64,000 nt of DNA from Ustilaginoidea virens (GCF_000687475.1 NC_057319.1:5136001-5200000); one strand, 5' to 3'. Numbered from the stretch's first letter, positions 43,843-56,330 are shown. The notes: generated from the sequence alone by a model not told the origin. Program-made: numbers and translations.

Positions 43843-46811
43843 TCGTACTCGCGTGACGCCCGCACATGGTGGCAATTACTACCACGGCAGAATGCACGGG
43901 AATACATGCCAATATACTAAGACGATGGATTCGGTACAAGACCGAGCATCGCGAGACGACATCTGGTAGGGTAGGGTAGGGTCTTCGGGCCAACCACGTT
44001 TCCGTGAGGCAACGTATTCTGTCGATTCATCATCCAGATGCATTCGAGTGTGTTTTGCTTGTGCGTTTCTGACAAAGTGAGGTGCATATCGTGCAGGATG
44101 GGGACACGCAGGAGGCGACAATTTCTTTGAGTCAGGAGCGCAAAGGAACAGCCTCCCATGCAAATCTATCTGTTTGATAAGTTGCACCGGCCAGTTGTTG
44201 CTCGGGAGTAGCCTGTTATATGAGATTGGCAATCCTGATGTGCTCCGATGCGGAGAAAAAAAAAAAAAAAAAAAAAAAGGAAAAAAGGAAAAAGAGTCAC
44301 CCACACCTGCGGATGCTTGGATTCCATGAATCTCTGTACCAAGAGTAGAATGCTGCGCTGTCAGGGTGCACGAGCAATTGGCTTCCGCATCCCACTCGAG
44401 GGAAGACGGGATTTCTTCCTTGCACAGCTATAGCCATGCGCGAGACGTGCGGTTTTCGACAGAACCGCCTGTACTCGTCCAGATCTTGCCAGGGCAGTTT
44501 GAGCCCATCCGCAGCGTTACAGGCAGCCCATGCATGAATGGGGTTTGCCTTTGGCTCTTCAGCTCAGGCGTAGCCGGAACGTCGGTCAGTTCCTTTTCTA
44601 GCGAGCCCATCAACGCTCCCTTTCCCCGATTCCCCTACGCATGCCACGGCCAAAACTCCGGCCCGTTGCCCAATCAACGCAAACTACCCTGGGCGGGTTA
44701 CTTGCCCAGCTTTTGATCTGCAAGCCTGCAGGCGTTCGCTCGGGGGCCAGTCGTTTCGGCGAGTCGAAGGCGGTTTCGCCTTGTTTTCCCGATTCGCCGG
44801 TCTGTGTCGAGCGCAGTCCCCGCATTGCCTCTTGAGGCAGACACGGCCGTCGGGACGGAGAAGGGGACAAGAAGCAGAAAGGCATGCGGGACGCTTCTGG
44901 GTGCGTGACGCAGTCGGCCATATAACCGGGGACGAGGGTCACTATAAATATCCGTGCTGGGGTCTGGCAAGGCGCGGCAACACGGCATCGCCAACCGGCC
45001 ATGCACGTTCCTAGCGGGAGCAGACTCGTCCCTGGCCGGTGCGTGAGCTGCGCCCGTATTTGCCGTTTGCCGACCGGGTGAGGCCAGCGTACCGCGGACA
45101 TTTCCCTCGCGGCGGGCAACCGGGTCAAGATGCACGAGGGAACGACGCTGCGCGATTGGTAGAGACGGCCTCGTTCTGCAGGAGAGAATGTACAGTCGGA
45201 CGGGCCAAGAAGCCCAGCCCATTGTCAGGGTTGCTGAAACCAAGAGCCAGCCCCTGTGCCAGGCCATGACAGCCAGCTGACCATGACGATTAGGATCCCT
45301 TTGCCATTAGGACCGACGCTCCGCGCGATTGACAACCGAAAAGTAGGCACTTGCGCGACTTCATCTGATTATGCCGCGGGATATAGCAAAATGCTGGACC
45401 GGCACATGGGACGCATCACTCGAGATTCCGCCTGGAGCACGCCTTTTGCCGCAGACAGACGACTTCTGCTCGAGACACCGACCACCGACCACCGACCACC
45501 GACCACCGACCACCGACCACCGACCACCGACATCGACATCGACATCGACATCGACTCCTGGCTCCGGCTCCGGCTCCTGAATGGCGACTCGACCGTCGAG
45601 GGCTTGGATGCGCGGGTGGCCATGGCCGACGCCACTCGCCCTTGCGCGGGATGCCATCCGCTGGAGCTGCGTGTCCTGCTGGCACGTCGGGGGGTTGCCG
45701 CGGTGCGGAACGGACGTGAGCAACGTCGAGGAAGGCTTGCCCACAGCCAATCGATTTTGCTGTCGTCCAGATGCGCGGCGAATCGGCCTGCTGGTTCGTG
45801 GTGCGTAAATACTCCGACCTGCGGAGCGAGAGGCTCGATTCCTCACGGCGGCACAAGCACCCTGCTCGGCGGGTCACGAAGCTCCAGTCGACAAGGGGAT
45901 GAGAGGGGACGGCGGCATCAGATGAGCCGTCTATGGGTCATGGTGGTCATGGTGGTCATGGTGCAAGTTTTGACTCGAGTTGCAGACGGGGCGCGGTGGC
46001 GTTGCTACTTTGAAAACCTTTGGGGTACAGAGGTACCCGGTACCTTCCTGGTAGCGTGCGGGTAGGCGACCAGCCCAAAAAGAGAGCAAGCGAAGAAAAG
46101 AAAGGATTGACCAAAAAAAAATAATAAAAAGAATAGCAAGGCCAAGGAAAGAAGAGGAAAGGAAAAAGAAAAAAAAAAAACGAAAAACGAAAAACAACGA
46201 CAATATGATGCTCATTCTGCACAAGTGCAGCCCGGGATCCCCCAGCCGGGGGCCCCGTGCCACGTCGTACATGGTACGTGCTCCGTCCGCCCGCTTGCCA
46301 ACCCGCTGCAAGGCTTGCCAGGCTGCAAGGCTACGACCAGCAAGCCGCCAAGCTGCTGGTCTGGTGCTTAAACACCACAGCACAGCCCTCGCCGTCCGCG
46401 CCTGAACCACCCGCCCCCCCCCCCCCCCCCCCCCCCCCCCCAACAAGGCGCCGCGATTTTTTTTTTTCGACCCTTCAAATGCGGGGCATCACGCAAGGCC
46501 CTCAGCAAAACTGCCTTTACCTTGCCCCCCCCTCCCCCCCCCCCCCCAGCCAGCACAAGCACAGCACGCACGCACGCACGCAAGCCCGCGCACCCCTCGG
46601 CGAGACTCGTCTCGTCGCGGCATACACAGTCAGTCGGCCCGCAGCCCTGCCCGCCGTCTCCTGCTTCATGCTCGGAAAGCCGTCGGTCCATGTCCACGTC
46701 CAGGATGGCGTCGCCCTGAACGCGGGCCTGCTGGACTGCACTGCGCCGCCGCCGCCGCTGACGGCTGTGGGACGACGGCCCCCGCAGCTGGCGGGCGAGC
46801 GCGATCGCGAT

Positions 46812-46850
<39 letters not shown>

Positions 46851-46952
46851 TGTCGCCGCCAGCAGCACCACCACAACCACAACCACCACAACCACAACCG
46901 CAACCAGCAGCGCAGTAACCTGGATGCAGCACACCGCCCGAGCAAGCCGCCA
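42656..46952. other. Intergenic, 4.3 kb
   Basis: No gene with a recognisable domain. Repeats: (TTG)n(CTG)n at about 43788-43842, three TAGGG units near 43968-43982, (CACCGAC)n at 45476-45530 followed by (CATCGA)n to 45555, (CATGGTGGT) near 45940, C runs near 46408-46441 and 46527-46548, and (GAGCAC)n at 46813-46850. An in-frame open stretch upstream of the transcription factor (from 46257) is low complexity and probably untranslated. Confidence 0.45.
45476..45555. repeat. Compound tandem repeat (CACCGAC)n then (CATCGA)n
   Basis: About seven heptamers followed by four hexamers; non-coding as far as can be seen. Confidence 0.9.
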
Positions 46953-48136
46953 ATGGGGAGCAAGAGCTCCGCCTCGGCCGCCAGCTCCAACGGCGGCAAG
47001 ATCTCGCGCGCCTGCGACGCCTGCCGCGTCAGGAAGGTCCGGTGCAGCGGCGACCAGCCGTGCGCGCAGTGCTCGCACCTCAACCTGGCCTGCAACTTTG
47101 CGCCGGCGCCGCCCAAGCGCAAGCCCGGCGTGCGGGGGCGGCTGGTCGCCCAGCTGCGCAGCCGGACCTCGGGCGGCGTCAATGTCGACGGCGCCGCGCG
47201 GGCCGCCGCCGCCGCCGCCTCCGCCTCCGCCTCCTCGAAGCCGTCGCCGCAGGCTTACAGCGGCGGCTCCGTCAGCGGCGGCGAGCCCTCCTCCGCAGGC
47301 TCGTCGCCCGCCACCGCCCCCGTCCCCGCCCCCGTCCCCGTCCCCGTCCCCGTCACCTCCATTGCCGGCATCGTCGACGGCCTGCCGACCTCGAGCCCGC
47401 CGCGCGTGTCCGAGTCGCACCGGCACCGGCACCGGCACCAGCCCTACACCCTGGCCGGCTGCGGCTTCTCCACCGGCTTCTTCCTGGGCCTGCTCCCCGA
47501 GTTCGAGGACCTCGTCTACCCCGTCAACCCCGTCCTGACCACGGCCGAGATCCGCGACGCCATCCACAACGCGCGCAGCGACTACGAGGACGCCGCCCTG
47601 GTCCACGCCTACGCCGCCGTCACCATCAACCTCACCAAGACGTCGTGGCGCATGAACGGCCACGACGTGGCCGCCCAGATGGACACCCTGATGCGCTTCG
47701 CCCTTTGGGCGCATCGCCGGGCGGAAACGGCCGCCGGCGCCGGTCTGCAGGCCGAGATGCCCGTCACCGTCAAGCGCATCATGACGTGCACGTGGCTGGA
47801 AATCAGCCTCATGGCCTTTCGCCGCTTCGACAGGAGCTACACCATCCTCCAGGAGGCCATCAGCATGGTCCACATGCTCGGCCTGCACCAGTACCACCGC
47901 GGCGACGCGCGCCTGTCGCACGTCGAGCTCGCCCGCCGCCAGCGAATGTACTGGGAGGTCTACATCCACGAGCGCTTCCTCTTCATCATGTCGGGCTTCC
48001 CGTGCACCATGGTGCCCCTGCGCACCGGCCTCCCGTTCCACGACGACAGCATCCCCACCTACGTCGCCGTTGGCTGGAACCGCCTCATCCTCCTCTTCCA
48101 AAACATGGACGGGCCCTTTCTCGAGCACTGGGCCGC

Positions 48137-48191
<55 letters not shown>

Positions 48192-48878
48192 CAGTCGTCC
48201 AAAACCGCTGCCCCCGCCCCCGCCCCCGCCTCTGCTCCGCGCCTCACGTCCCACTGGATAGAGGGCAAGCAGGCCCAGCTCGACCGCGACGAAGCCGACG
48301 CGCTCAAGGTCGAGGAGGACCTGGTCGCCTGCGGGCACGGCCCCCTCATCGAGCTGCAGCACGTCGACCTCTTCGTCACCCGGCTCTGGCTGCGTACCCT
48401 GGTCTGGCAGCTCGCCCTGTCGCAGGGCCTCCTGCGCTCGACGCCCACGCAAAACGTCCACGAAGGCCTGTCCCTGCACTTCCCCGCGCAGCGGCTGTCC
48501 GCCCAGCTGCGCACCCTGGTCTGCCGCCTCCGAAGCATATCCAGCGTCGTCTTCCACGGGAGCGGCATCCTCCAGAAGCTGTTTGAGATTACGAGCACGG
48601 TGGCGGACGTGCTGGCGTTGCCGAGGGCGCCCGGCCAGACGGAGGAGGAGGCGAGGGCCAGGCTGGAGGACTTCTTCGTCCTCGTCCAGTTCCTGTTCAG
48701 TTTCGAGAGGACCCAGAAGCACCAGCGGGACTACCTGCGGGAGAAGCTCGAGGTGCTGCAGGGCATGTACACTATAGTGGATTTTCGGGAATTGGCGGGC
48801 GCGAGTCCCAACAGTACGGGGGACGCGGCATATGGGTCCATATCGGGGGCAGCCGGAAATGCGAGCTCTCCTTTCTAG
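46953..48878 (+). CDS. Zn2Cys6 binuclear-cluster transcription factor with polyglutamine tract
   Basis: 641 residues from the ATG of MGSKSSASAASSNGGKIS; no intron needed. The zinc cluster CDACRVRKVRC-x5-C-x2-C-x6-C sits at about residues 20-46, followed by a basic linker (PPKRKPGVRGRLVAQLR). A Ser/Ala/Pro-rich spacer leads to a fungal-type middle homology region (GFFLGLLPEFEDLVYPVNP, ISLMAFRRFDRSYTILQEAI, HMLGLHQYHRGD, RRQRMYWEVYIHERFLFIMS). About 17 consecutive CAG codons (48138-48188) give a polyGln run in its second half. It would act in the nucleus on CGG-type sites. It lies 7 kb from the permease and 6 kb from the amylase, so a role in starch/maltose control is possible but only inferred. 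An upstream in-frame extension to 46257 with His-Glu repeats is judged less likely. Confidence 0.85.
48138..48188 (+). repeat. CAG trinucleotide repeat encoding polyglutamine
   Basis: About 17 perfect CAG units inside the transcription factor ORF, followed by GAGCAG. Confidence 0.95.
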
Positions 48879-49922
48879 ATTTTTTTTTTGTTTTCTGTTT
48901 TCTGTAGAAAAGTGTGTTCTGTGTTCTGTTTTCTGTTTTCTTTTTTTTTCTTTTTTTCTTTTTCTTTTTCTGTTTTTTTTTTTTTTTTTTTTTTTTAACT
49001 CAAGAAACTATAATAAAAAAGAAATTTTCTTTGGGAGGCTCTTATTCCATTAAAAAATGAAGAGAATTTCTAAAACTAACGATGAAAACTTTGTTCATTT
49101 GCCATCTTTTCTCGTCTCCCTCCTGCTGGTAGAATCGGGGCCTGCTTCCTGGTCCAGAATGAATTTCCTGTGCAATGCTGGCTGCGCTGATAAGGAACAA
49201 GCTAGGCTGAGAAGAGGTCCAAACCCCAGACGCCACAAGCCACGAGCCAGCCGCAGCCACGCACGGCGCCGCGCGGTGTTTCGACGCCCAAGAACCTTGA
49301 TGGCTACTTTTGCCTCGCCCATTACCGGGGCTTCTCGTCCATACATAAGCCTGAGCATGTCCAGCCAACTCATACATACCATCCTGACGGACGACTGATC
49401 AACGTCACCCTCACGCAAACCCCGTGATTCAAAGAGCCAGGCCGGCAACCTTGAAACGCGCAGACAAATCCAGAGCACACGTCGATTACTGCAAAGCAAG
49501 TCGATATCTATTCATGTCCGTAACACTACTGTTGTGGCCTATAGAAGATAATTGTATTTCCATGCCCAACCCGGCCCGTTCAAGCGTCTCGTCTCATGGC
49601 CTTCACCCCTGGTTTGAGCAGCCTCGGCAAGATGGGCAACATGCCATGCGCATGCATTCAAATCGCGCTCGAGGAAAAGAAAATGCGAAAAAAAACTGTC
49701 GTCCACCGCCATCGCGCGCACTGAGGAAGAAAATGCGAAACCCCGTCCTCCCTCACCGTGGCGCGCACTGCTGTTGTTAAAGTCTTGTCATCGTCTCTCA
49801 CCCCACGCCTCTACCCGCTCTGTCGTCTTTGGCTCATTCGAGTTGGCGCCACTACCGCGTTGCAGGTGTTGAACGTGCCCACATATTCGACGACTGCAGC
49901 ATTGACAATATGACACCCGTGT
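48879..49922. other. Intergenic between the transcription factor and the copper ATPase
   Basis: A T-rich stretch (about 48880-48995) follows the transcription factor stop and probably holds its 3' end signals; the rest is unremarkable. Convergent genes; no other gene seen. Confidence 0.5.
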
Positions 49923-52900
49923 CTAAGGAGCAGCAGTAGCAGAGGCTTTGGTCTTGGTCTTCCTCATCATCATCTTCTTCTTCTTCTTCATCAGCACCAT
50001 GGTCATGGCAGCCACAACGACGGGCACAACGCTGACCACCTCGCCCAACCCAGCATAGGCTGGAGGAATGCGGACATTGACAAGCGCCCCGGATGCGAAC
50101 AGGATAGCCAGGACGTTGTACACGGCAGACCACGCAAAGTTGAACACCATGCGTCGGAAACTGGCGCTGCTCACGTCCATGAGGAACAGGATGCCCTCGA
50201 GCCCGTTGAGGAGCACGACGTCGGCGGCGCCGCGAGTAACCTCGCTGGCGGAGAGGACGCTGCCGAGCTGGACGCCAACGTCGGCTTGGGTCACAGCGAC
50301 GGCGTCGTTGGTCCCGTCCCCAACAAACATGACAGTCTTGCCGCGGGACATGAGGCTGGCGACGTAATCGCGCTTCCCCGCAGGAGTGCATTGAGACACC
50401 ACGTTTGGGCGCGGGATGTTGACTTGGGACGCTGCCGTTTCTACCGCACACCTTTGGTCACCAGATACAAGGTGTACTGCAACGTTGCGGCGGCCAAGCT
50501 GGGCTATAACCCGAGCAGCCTCTTCGCGCAGGCGCGACCTCAGGCCGTACACCGCAATCGGCTCGTCATCACGGGTGACGACGAGAAGCGTCATGCCGCC
50601 ATTCTGAAGACGACTCACGACCGGGTGAGCAGCCGTGGCGGTCCATCCGGGATTTCCTGCCCGGAGCGTTGCCCCGCCAAGCGTTGCTTCAACGCCAGCA
50701 CCGGGGATGACGCGCAAGCCCTCGACTTTGGTCGAAGCAGCGACGCCTGGCGCCAGACGCTTGGCGACGGCGAGAGAGACCGGGTGCTTGTTGCCGTTAA
50801 CCAAGGCTCTCGAGATCGCAACCGCCTCGTCCTCCCTAATCAGATACCTTTGCTCCTCCACAGCGAGACTTTCTTCCGTGATGGTTCCTGTCTTGTCAAA
50901 CACCACATCCGTCACGTTGCGTGCGCGCTCCGTGCATTCCGTCGACTTGATGATGACACCGTTGCGTGCCGCAATGCCGCCCGCAATGACGAGCACCATG
51001 GGCACCGCCAACCCAAGCGCGCAGGGGCATGAAACTGCTAGGGTGGCGACGGCATAGGTAATGCCGTTGGAAACGGACTGTCCGGTGCTGTAATGCCGGA
51101 CTTTGAAACCGACCACGAGCCAAACGACGATGACGACGGCGGCGATAGAGGTGACAACCGGCACGAACCAGCTGGCAACGCGATCAGCGTAGTCTTGGAG
51201 CTTGGGCTTGGCGTTTTGCGCCTCGTCCACCAGCCTGGCAATATCCGTGACTGTGTTCTTGCCGGGGAGTCGGGTCAGTCTGGCGACCAATGTGCCATTT
51301 CCGTTCATGGTCCCGGCAATAACCGCATCTCCCCGCTTTTTCAACACCGGCATACTTTCCCCTGTGAGCATGGACTCGTCGACCTCGCTCGAGCCGCTCA
51401 CAACAGTCGCGTCTGTGGCAACTGTCGAGTGAGGAGCAATCTTCAGCTCATCGCCATACTGCAGCAGCCGCGCGTCAATCTCCTTGTCCAGGCCGTCTTC
51501 GATAATCACGGCAGATGTGGATTGAAGAGACCGCAGCGACACAGCCTCCACCGCCCGGGTACGTGCAAACGCAGCCACTAGCCTCCCCAACAGGACCAGC
51601 GTGATGAGGAGGGTGCTGGTTTCGAACAGCTCCGAGCCTTCCAAAGGCTTGCCCGCCATGCGGAATCCAAAGGCGACAACAGAGTAAACGTAAGCAGCCG
51701 TGATGCTGATAACGACCAGCATGTCCATCTCGATGGCACCGCTATGCACGAGTGCGCCGATTGCGGGACGATAGAAATCCGGAATGGCCATCGCCTGCAC
51801 AACGGTCGCAAGCACGATGGATGCTGTGGACCGAGCCCGCTCGTGGATCGAATAGTCTCCCCAAGCCAGAACGACAACAGGAACGGTAAAGGCGGCCGAC
51901 AGGATTGTCTTGACGAGCTGATTGTATAACCTTTTGCGCCCGCTCGAGATCGAAGGGTCATCCCGCGGAGGGGCTAATCCAGCACACAGTTTTTCCACCT
52001 TGTCTAGCAGCACTCTTGCCCCCACCACGGTTGGATCATAGCTCAAGCGAACTGTTCTCTTGTTCAGAATGACGGCCCCTGTGAGTCCGGGAATATCAAC
52101 ATCCATCAGCGCCTTGGCGGAGCTCCCGGAAGCGAGGAGGTCGAGTACTTGGTCGTCACCAGCCACCCTATGGCAGCGGAAGTTGGTCGCCCTTTCCGCC
52201 GCGCGGATGACTTGGTCTGCCGTGATGACCGACGTATTGACGCTGAACTCGGCATGACCCATGACGAAATTGACCCGAACAGAAGACACGCCTGGTATGG
52301 CTTTGAGTGTGTGCTCCAACTTGTTACCGCAACCCGAACAAGTCATCCCATCCACCGTGAGCGCAACATGCTCCTTGCATGAAGCGTTCTCGACGTCCAG
52401 TTCGGATGAGGGCAACTCCAGAGGTCTTACTCCGGCCACGATGCTGGTGTGTTGGATGCTCTGGCCACCGCAGCAGTTATCCTTGTCAGCCTTGCAGCCC
52501 TTGGGCCCCTCCAGATGCCCCTTGCTACCGCCAGTGTCAACCTCCTGGCGATGGTGAGCGTCGTCATGCTTGTGGGCTGCCCGACGACTAGCAAAAAGGC
52601 AACCTCTGTGAGCGACTTGGTCACCTGTGGTGGGGACCACGGACTTGCTTGACTCATTCGCGCAGGATCCGGGCGAGCAGCCTCGCCCAAGAATGCTGCG
52701 GCAAACGCAGCGAGCTGACTCGAGGTAGGCGCTGTATTGTTCGAGCGCTTTGGCTAGATGAGTGCTGCACGCCCACGTCGGGTGGTGACCGTCCGCATCA
52801 TGCGGATGATTGTGACTGGTGGAGCCTTGAGAAAGAAAAACACGACGTGAAAAGGTTTAGAAAGGGGCATTTTGCCGGTTGGCGGAGTGGGAGGGATGCG

Positions 52901-53307
52901 TTCGAGACAATACCTTCTGGGCCGTGGAGGTCGGCTTCGCACGTCTTCTCACACTCGAGCGCGGCCGCGGCTAGGATGCATTTGTCTTCCAAGCGTCAGG
53001 GTTTCGACTCATATAGACACGTGGAACAAAGCGCAGACAAAAGTTGCTCACCGTCGCACTGTTCGTCGTTACTGGAGCAGCATGCAAGAGTCGCTGAATC
53101 GCTCGAAATGTTGTCGCAGCCGGATTCGGCACGGCAAGAGTCGCCCTGCTGATGGCAGCCCTGCTTGGACGCGTGGGAATCCCCGCCAGCTTCATGTTGG
53201 CGAGCTTCTCCGTCATGGTGTTGATGATTGTGGCCATGGCCGCCGCGGCCGGATGTGGGGGAGTCGGCAGGCCGATAGTCGCCCCCAGAACAACGGCCAG
53301 GGCTCAT
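49923..53307 (-). CDS. Copper-type P1B ATPase with long Cys/His-rich N-terminus
   Basis: Three exons: 53307-53052, 52970-52914 and 52825-49923, all phase 1, 1071 residues. It would pump copper (or a like soft metal) across a membrane with ATP. A heavy-metal-associated domain carries GMTCSGC (about residue 265). The ATPase core has LTGESMPVLKK, membrane metal site SCPCALGLAVP, phosphorylation site VFDKTGTIT, NGNKHPVSLA and VGDGTNDAVAVTQADVG. The first about 250 residues are rich in Cys and His (GHGHNHQHHD, CCSSNDEQC, CEKTCEAD, SHNHPHDADGHH, RCVCRSILGRGC, DNCCGG), resembling metallothionein-like extensions of fungal copper-resistance ATPases such as the CrpA type. A poly-Lys/Met stretch closes the C-terminus. 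A run of 16 G lies just upstream of the ATG (plus strand 53315-53330). No chaperone gene is adjacent. Confidence 0.92.
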
Positions 53308-54763
53308 GGTCGCAGGGGGGGGGGGGGGGGAGGGGGGGGAAGCCGGCAAAACGATGCGATGTGTGGAGACGGTTGTGCAGTCGAAGGAAACACTTGCTTG
53401 CAAGAATTGCACTTCAGGCCCCGAAAGCAGACATATGTTGTGATGGAAGGAAAGAGCAACGTGGGAGTCGGGAGGTGCAAGGTGGGAGTTGGAAGTCGTC
53501 GATGGGATTAAGACATGAATCAATCAATGCCAACGGTCTGGTGGCAACCAAGTGCCGAGTTTCGGGCTCGAGGCATAAATGACCAGACATCTACCACCTG
53601 GAAATGCCAGCACCTGGCCGCCCGACAGAACCAGACAGCTGCCGAACAGGCCGACGGCCACTGCAACGGCACAGCTGCGAGCTGCGAGCTGCGAGCTGCC
53701 AGCACCAGACTGACCAGACACTTGCCGAAACCGCTACGCACCAGCACAGCACAAACCCGCCCGGCCGCCTCTCGCTCGCGCATGTCGCCGCCCCTCGCAC
53801 AGAGAAACCGTGCTCATCCCTTGCGCGCAGCCAAGGCAAACCTTGGCCTTGCTGCGATTCAAACGCGGTGCCTCTGCCGTCCTGGCATGGCCGCTTGGCC
53901 ATGCGCCAATCGGGGCCTCGGCAGTGCCGGCTACGCCCGATATCGCCAGCCCTGAATCCCGATAAGAGTCTGGGTGCGAAATTACCCTTGGACCGGGGGG
54001 CGGGGGAAGGGGGGAAAGAGGGGGGGGGGGTGTCGCTGGTGTTTCCGGCCTCACAGAGAGCCTGGAGCTCGACGCAGGCGGCCAGGCCAGGTGTGGGTGA
54101 GTGGGTGGTGGTGGACTGCGTCACGGACGGAGCGCCGCGTTCGGTCACCGGTTGCTTCGAGCTGGATTTGTGATCAACCAACCCGTTGGCTCTTGGTGAC
54201 TCTCGGGGACTCTTGGGTACCGGACTCTTGGTGAACCAGACGCAGAGGCTGATCACCCACTGAATGCGGTTCAACAAAGTCTGGTGGCGTGATTTTTCCT
54301 GGCCACCTGCCTGCCGCTGCCTCTGGGGAGCTGTGGATCGCTTTGAAGTGGATCGTCGCAGGCAGTTTTTCAGTTTGCTCGCCTCAGGGAGTTTTATGCG
54401 GCTGCCGCGATGCGACCGTGACGAGACACAGACGGAGCGAGCGACAGCAGCCAACACTCAAGGCCCATTTGCTCGGGCGAGCGCACTTGATTCATGTCTG
54501 TTGCGCGCGCCATGTTACGCATCCCATGAACGAGGCGAATACCCCCCCGGGCCCACCCGTCGATGCTGAAGGCGCGGACAAGCCGCGTGTGCCCGTGTAC
54601 AATGAATTCAGGCCACAGACCCGTGTGACTCTGTACGATCCCCATCCATCTTCGCGGCCATCATCCTTCTTCCCGTCTAGCAGTAGCGCCGTGTTTCGTC
54701 GGGGACCGTTGCCTAGCGCCCCCTTCCTTGGACGTACGGGCTAGTGTCGCCAGTGCATGTCAT
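53308..54763. other. Intergenic, 1.5 kb
   Basis: Includes a (GAGCTGC)n repeat at 53672-53699 and G runs near 53995-54030. No gene recognised; a tRNA-like pair of boxes near 53841-53910 was rejected. Confidence 0.45.
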
Positions 54764-56330
54764 TTACCCTCGACATTTCTCGGCAGCCATCAGCAACTGG
54801 CTCTCATGCCCCTTCAGACAAGATCCATAACCAGCTGTGCCCACAGAAGCAACAAATACCATGGGTTCTCCATTCGTCACCGTGGCACAAAGATGTCCGT
54901 TTCCGTCAACAACGTACTTGTTTCCATCAAAGGCTCCATGCCACGTCTCACCGGCCTTCTGGTTCCAGATACAATACTGCCGTGACTTGCCCTGCCCAAT
55001 ATTACTCGTCAGGGCAATCACCCTGCCGTTTGCACGACTCCACGCGTATCCCGTCGGCTCTACCATCAAGTGCGCGTGGTCGTCCCTGGACAACCCGCCT
55101 GCTGCCTTTCTGATGCCTGCCATCTTGGCCAAGAACTTGTACACATCGCTGCTGCTCCTGAAGCTGCTTCGCCAGAGATCCTCACGGTTCGCAGGCTCAC
55201 CGCCTCCCGCGTACGACTGTTCCGTTCCGTAGTAAACGATGGGGATTCCCCTTGCCAGAAAAACGTACGTTAGGGCATTCTTTAGCAGCGACACGTCGTT
55301 CTTCTGGCTGAGGAAGCGAGCAGTATCATGATTATCCAGAAAAGTGCCCAGGGCAGCAGGGTCGGGAAAGGCAGATCCAACCGCGTTGTGCATGTCAACC
55401 AGATCCTGCGAAGACCCCTTCTGCTGGTAGAACCTGGACAGGGGGTAGTAGACGGGATAGTTGACCAAGCCCGACATGAGGGCTGCGTAACCAGCTACGT
55501 AGTTGGGATCGCCGTGAGAGACTTCGCCGATGGTGTATACTCCTGCGGCGGAGGAGAAGCCGGGCCAAAAGGCCTTCTCGACATGCCTGACGGTGTCGAT
55601 GCGGACGCCGTCGAATTCGTACTCATTTACGAGCCACTTGATCCACGTGTTGTAGACGGATCGGACGCGATCATCTGCGGTATCTACATCGGGAAGGTTG
55701 CCGATGCGGCAGTACTCGATGCTGGTTTGGTTGTTGTAGTCGATGTCACATGCGTTGTGGTAGGAACCGCCTTCGTTTAGGGGGGAAGGCTGTATATTGC
55801 CCATGCTGCCGCGGCCGACGTGGTTTGCCACGACGTCCACCATGACGTACATGCCCTGAGAGATCAATATGCATCTCGCCTGTCTGGGCCAGTAGTTCGT
55901 ACCTTGTCGTGCGCAGCCTTGATCAAGTTCTTCAGATCCTGGGCCGAGCCGAGCCGAGCATTGACCGCGTACAGATTCTGTGCCCAGTACCCATGGTATC
56001 CTCCTTCCGTGTCTATAAAAGGCGAAACATGCCAAGTCAGATCACCACGTTCCAAGGGGCTTGATAAACGGTAGACTCGCTCGCGACAATTGGGCTAATC
56101 CAGAGGGCATCAAACCCCATGCCCTTGATGTAATCCAGTTTACCCTGCAGCCCGGCAAAGGTGCCGCCGCAGTAATTGCCCAAGTCACCGCAGGCGCTAC
56201 CCCCAGAATCCTGAGCCCTGCGAGCGATTCTGTCCGTCATGGCAAAGTAGATGCTTCTCGACTTCCAAGCATTCTTGTCAGCGGCGCGAGACAACTGCAC
56301 AAGCAGCGCGAGAGCCGTCAACCACTTCAT
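54764..56330 (-). CDS. Secreted GH13 alpha-amylase
   Basis: Best model: exons 56330-56081, 56012-55903, 55855-54764, 483 residues. Signal peptide MKWLTALALLVQLSRA. The fungal amylase layout is clear: KSRSIYFAMTDRIA, CGDLGNYCGGTFAGLQGKLD, YHGYWAQNLYAVN, region I DVVANHVG, region II GVRIDTVRHVEK (nucleophile Asp), TIGEVSHGD (acid Glu), FLDNHDTARF. A C-terminal all-beta domain follows. It would cut alpha-1,4 links in starch outside the cell. Intron 2 is ordinary (GTACGA...TCTCAG). Intron 1 has a good CTGAC branch site and TATAG end, but no GT donor gives the right phase; a GC donor (A|GCGAGT at 56080) does. The product is shorter than Taka-amylase around the ISPIV...YHGYW loop. With the maltase and permease it would complete a starch-to-glucose route. 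Confidence 0.87.
56013..56080 (-). other. Probable GC-AG intron in the amylase gene
   Basis: 68 bp on the minus strand, starting GCGAGT and ending TTATAG, with CTGAC about 25 bases before the acceptor. Every GT in the neighbourhood gives either the wrong phase or an intron under 40 bp. Confidence 0.5.

Noticed and set aside
43968..43982. TAGGG repeats suggestive of telomere sequence
   Set aside because: Only three units and not TTAGGG; far from any chromosome end as judged from flanking genes.
46368..48722. 784-codon ORF antisense to the zinc-cluster factor
   Set aside because: It is the complement of a GC-rich coding region with repeats; it shows poly-Leu, poly-Gly and Asp-Gly runs and no domain.
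53841..53910. tRNA-like A box (TGGCCAAGCGG) and B box (GTTTGAATC) on the minus strand
   Set aside because: No matching acceptor stem can be formed and the T stem is imperfect.
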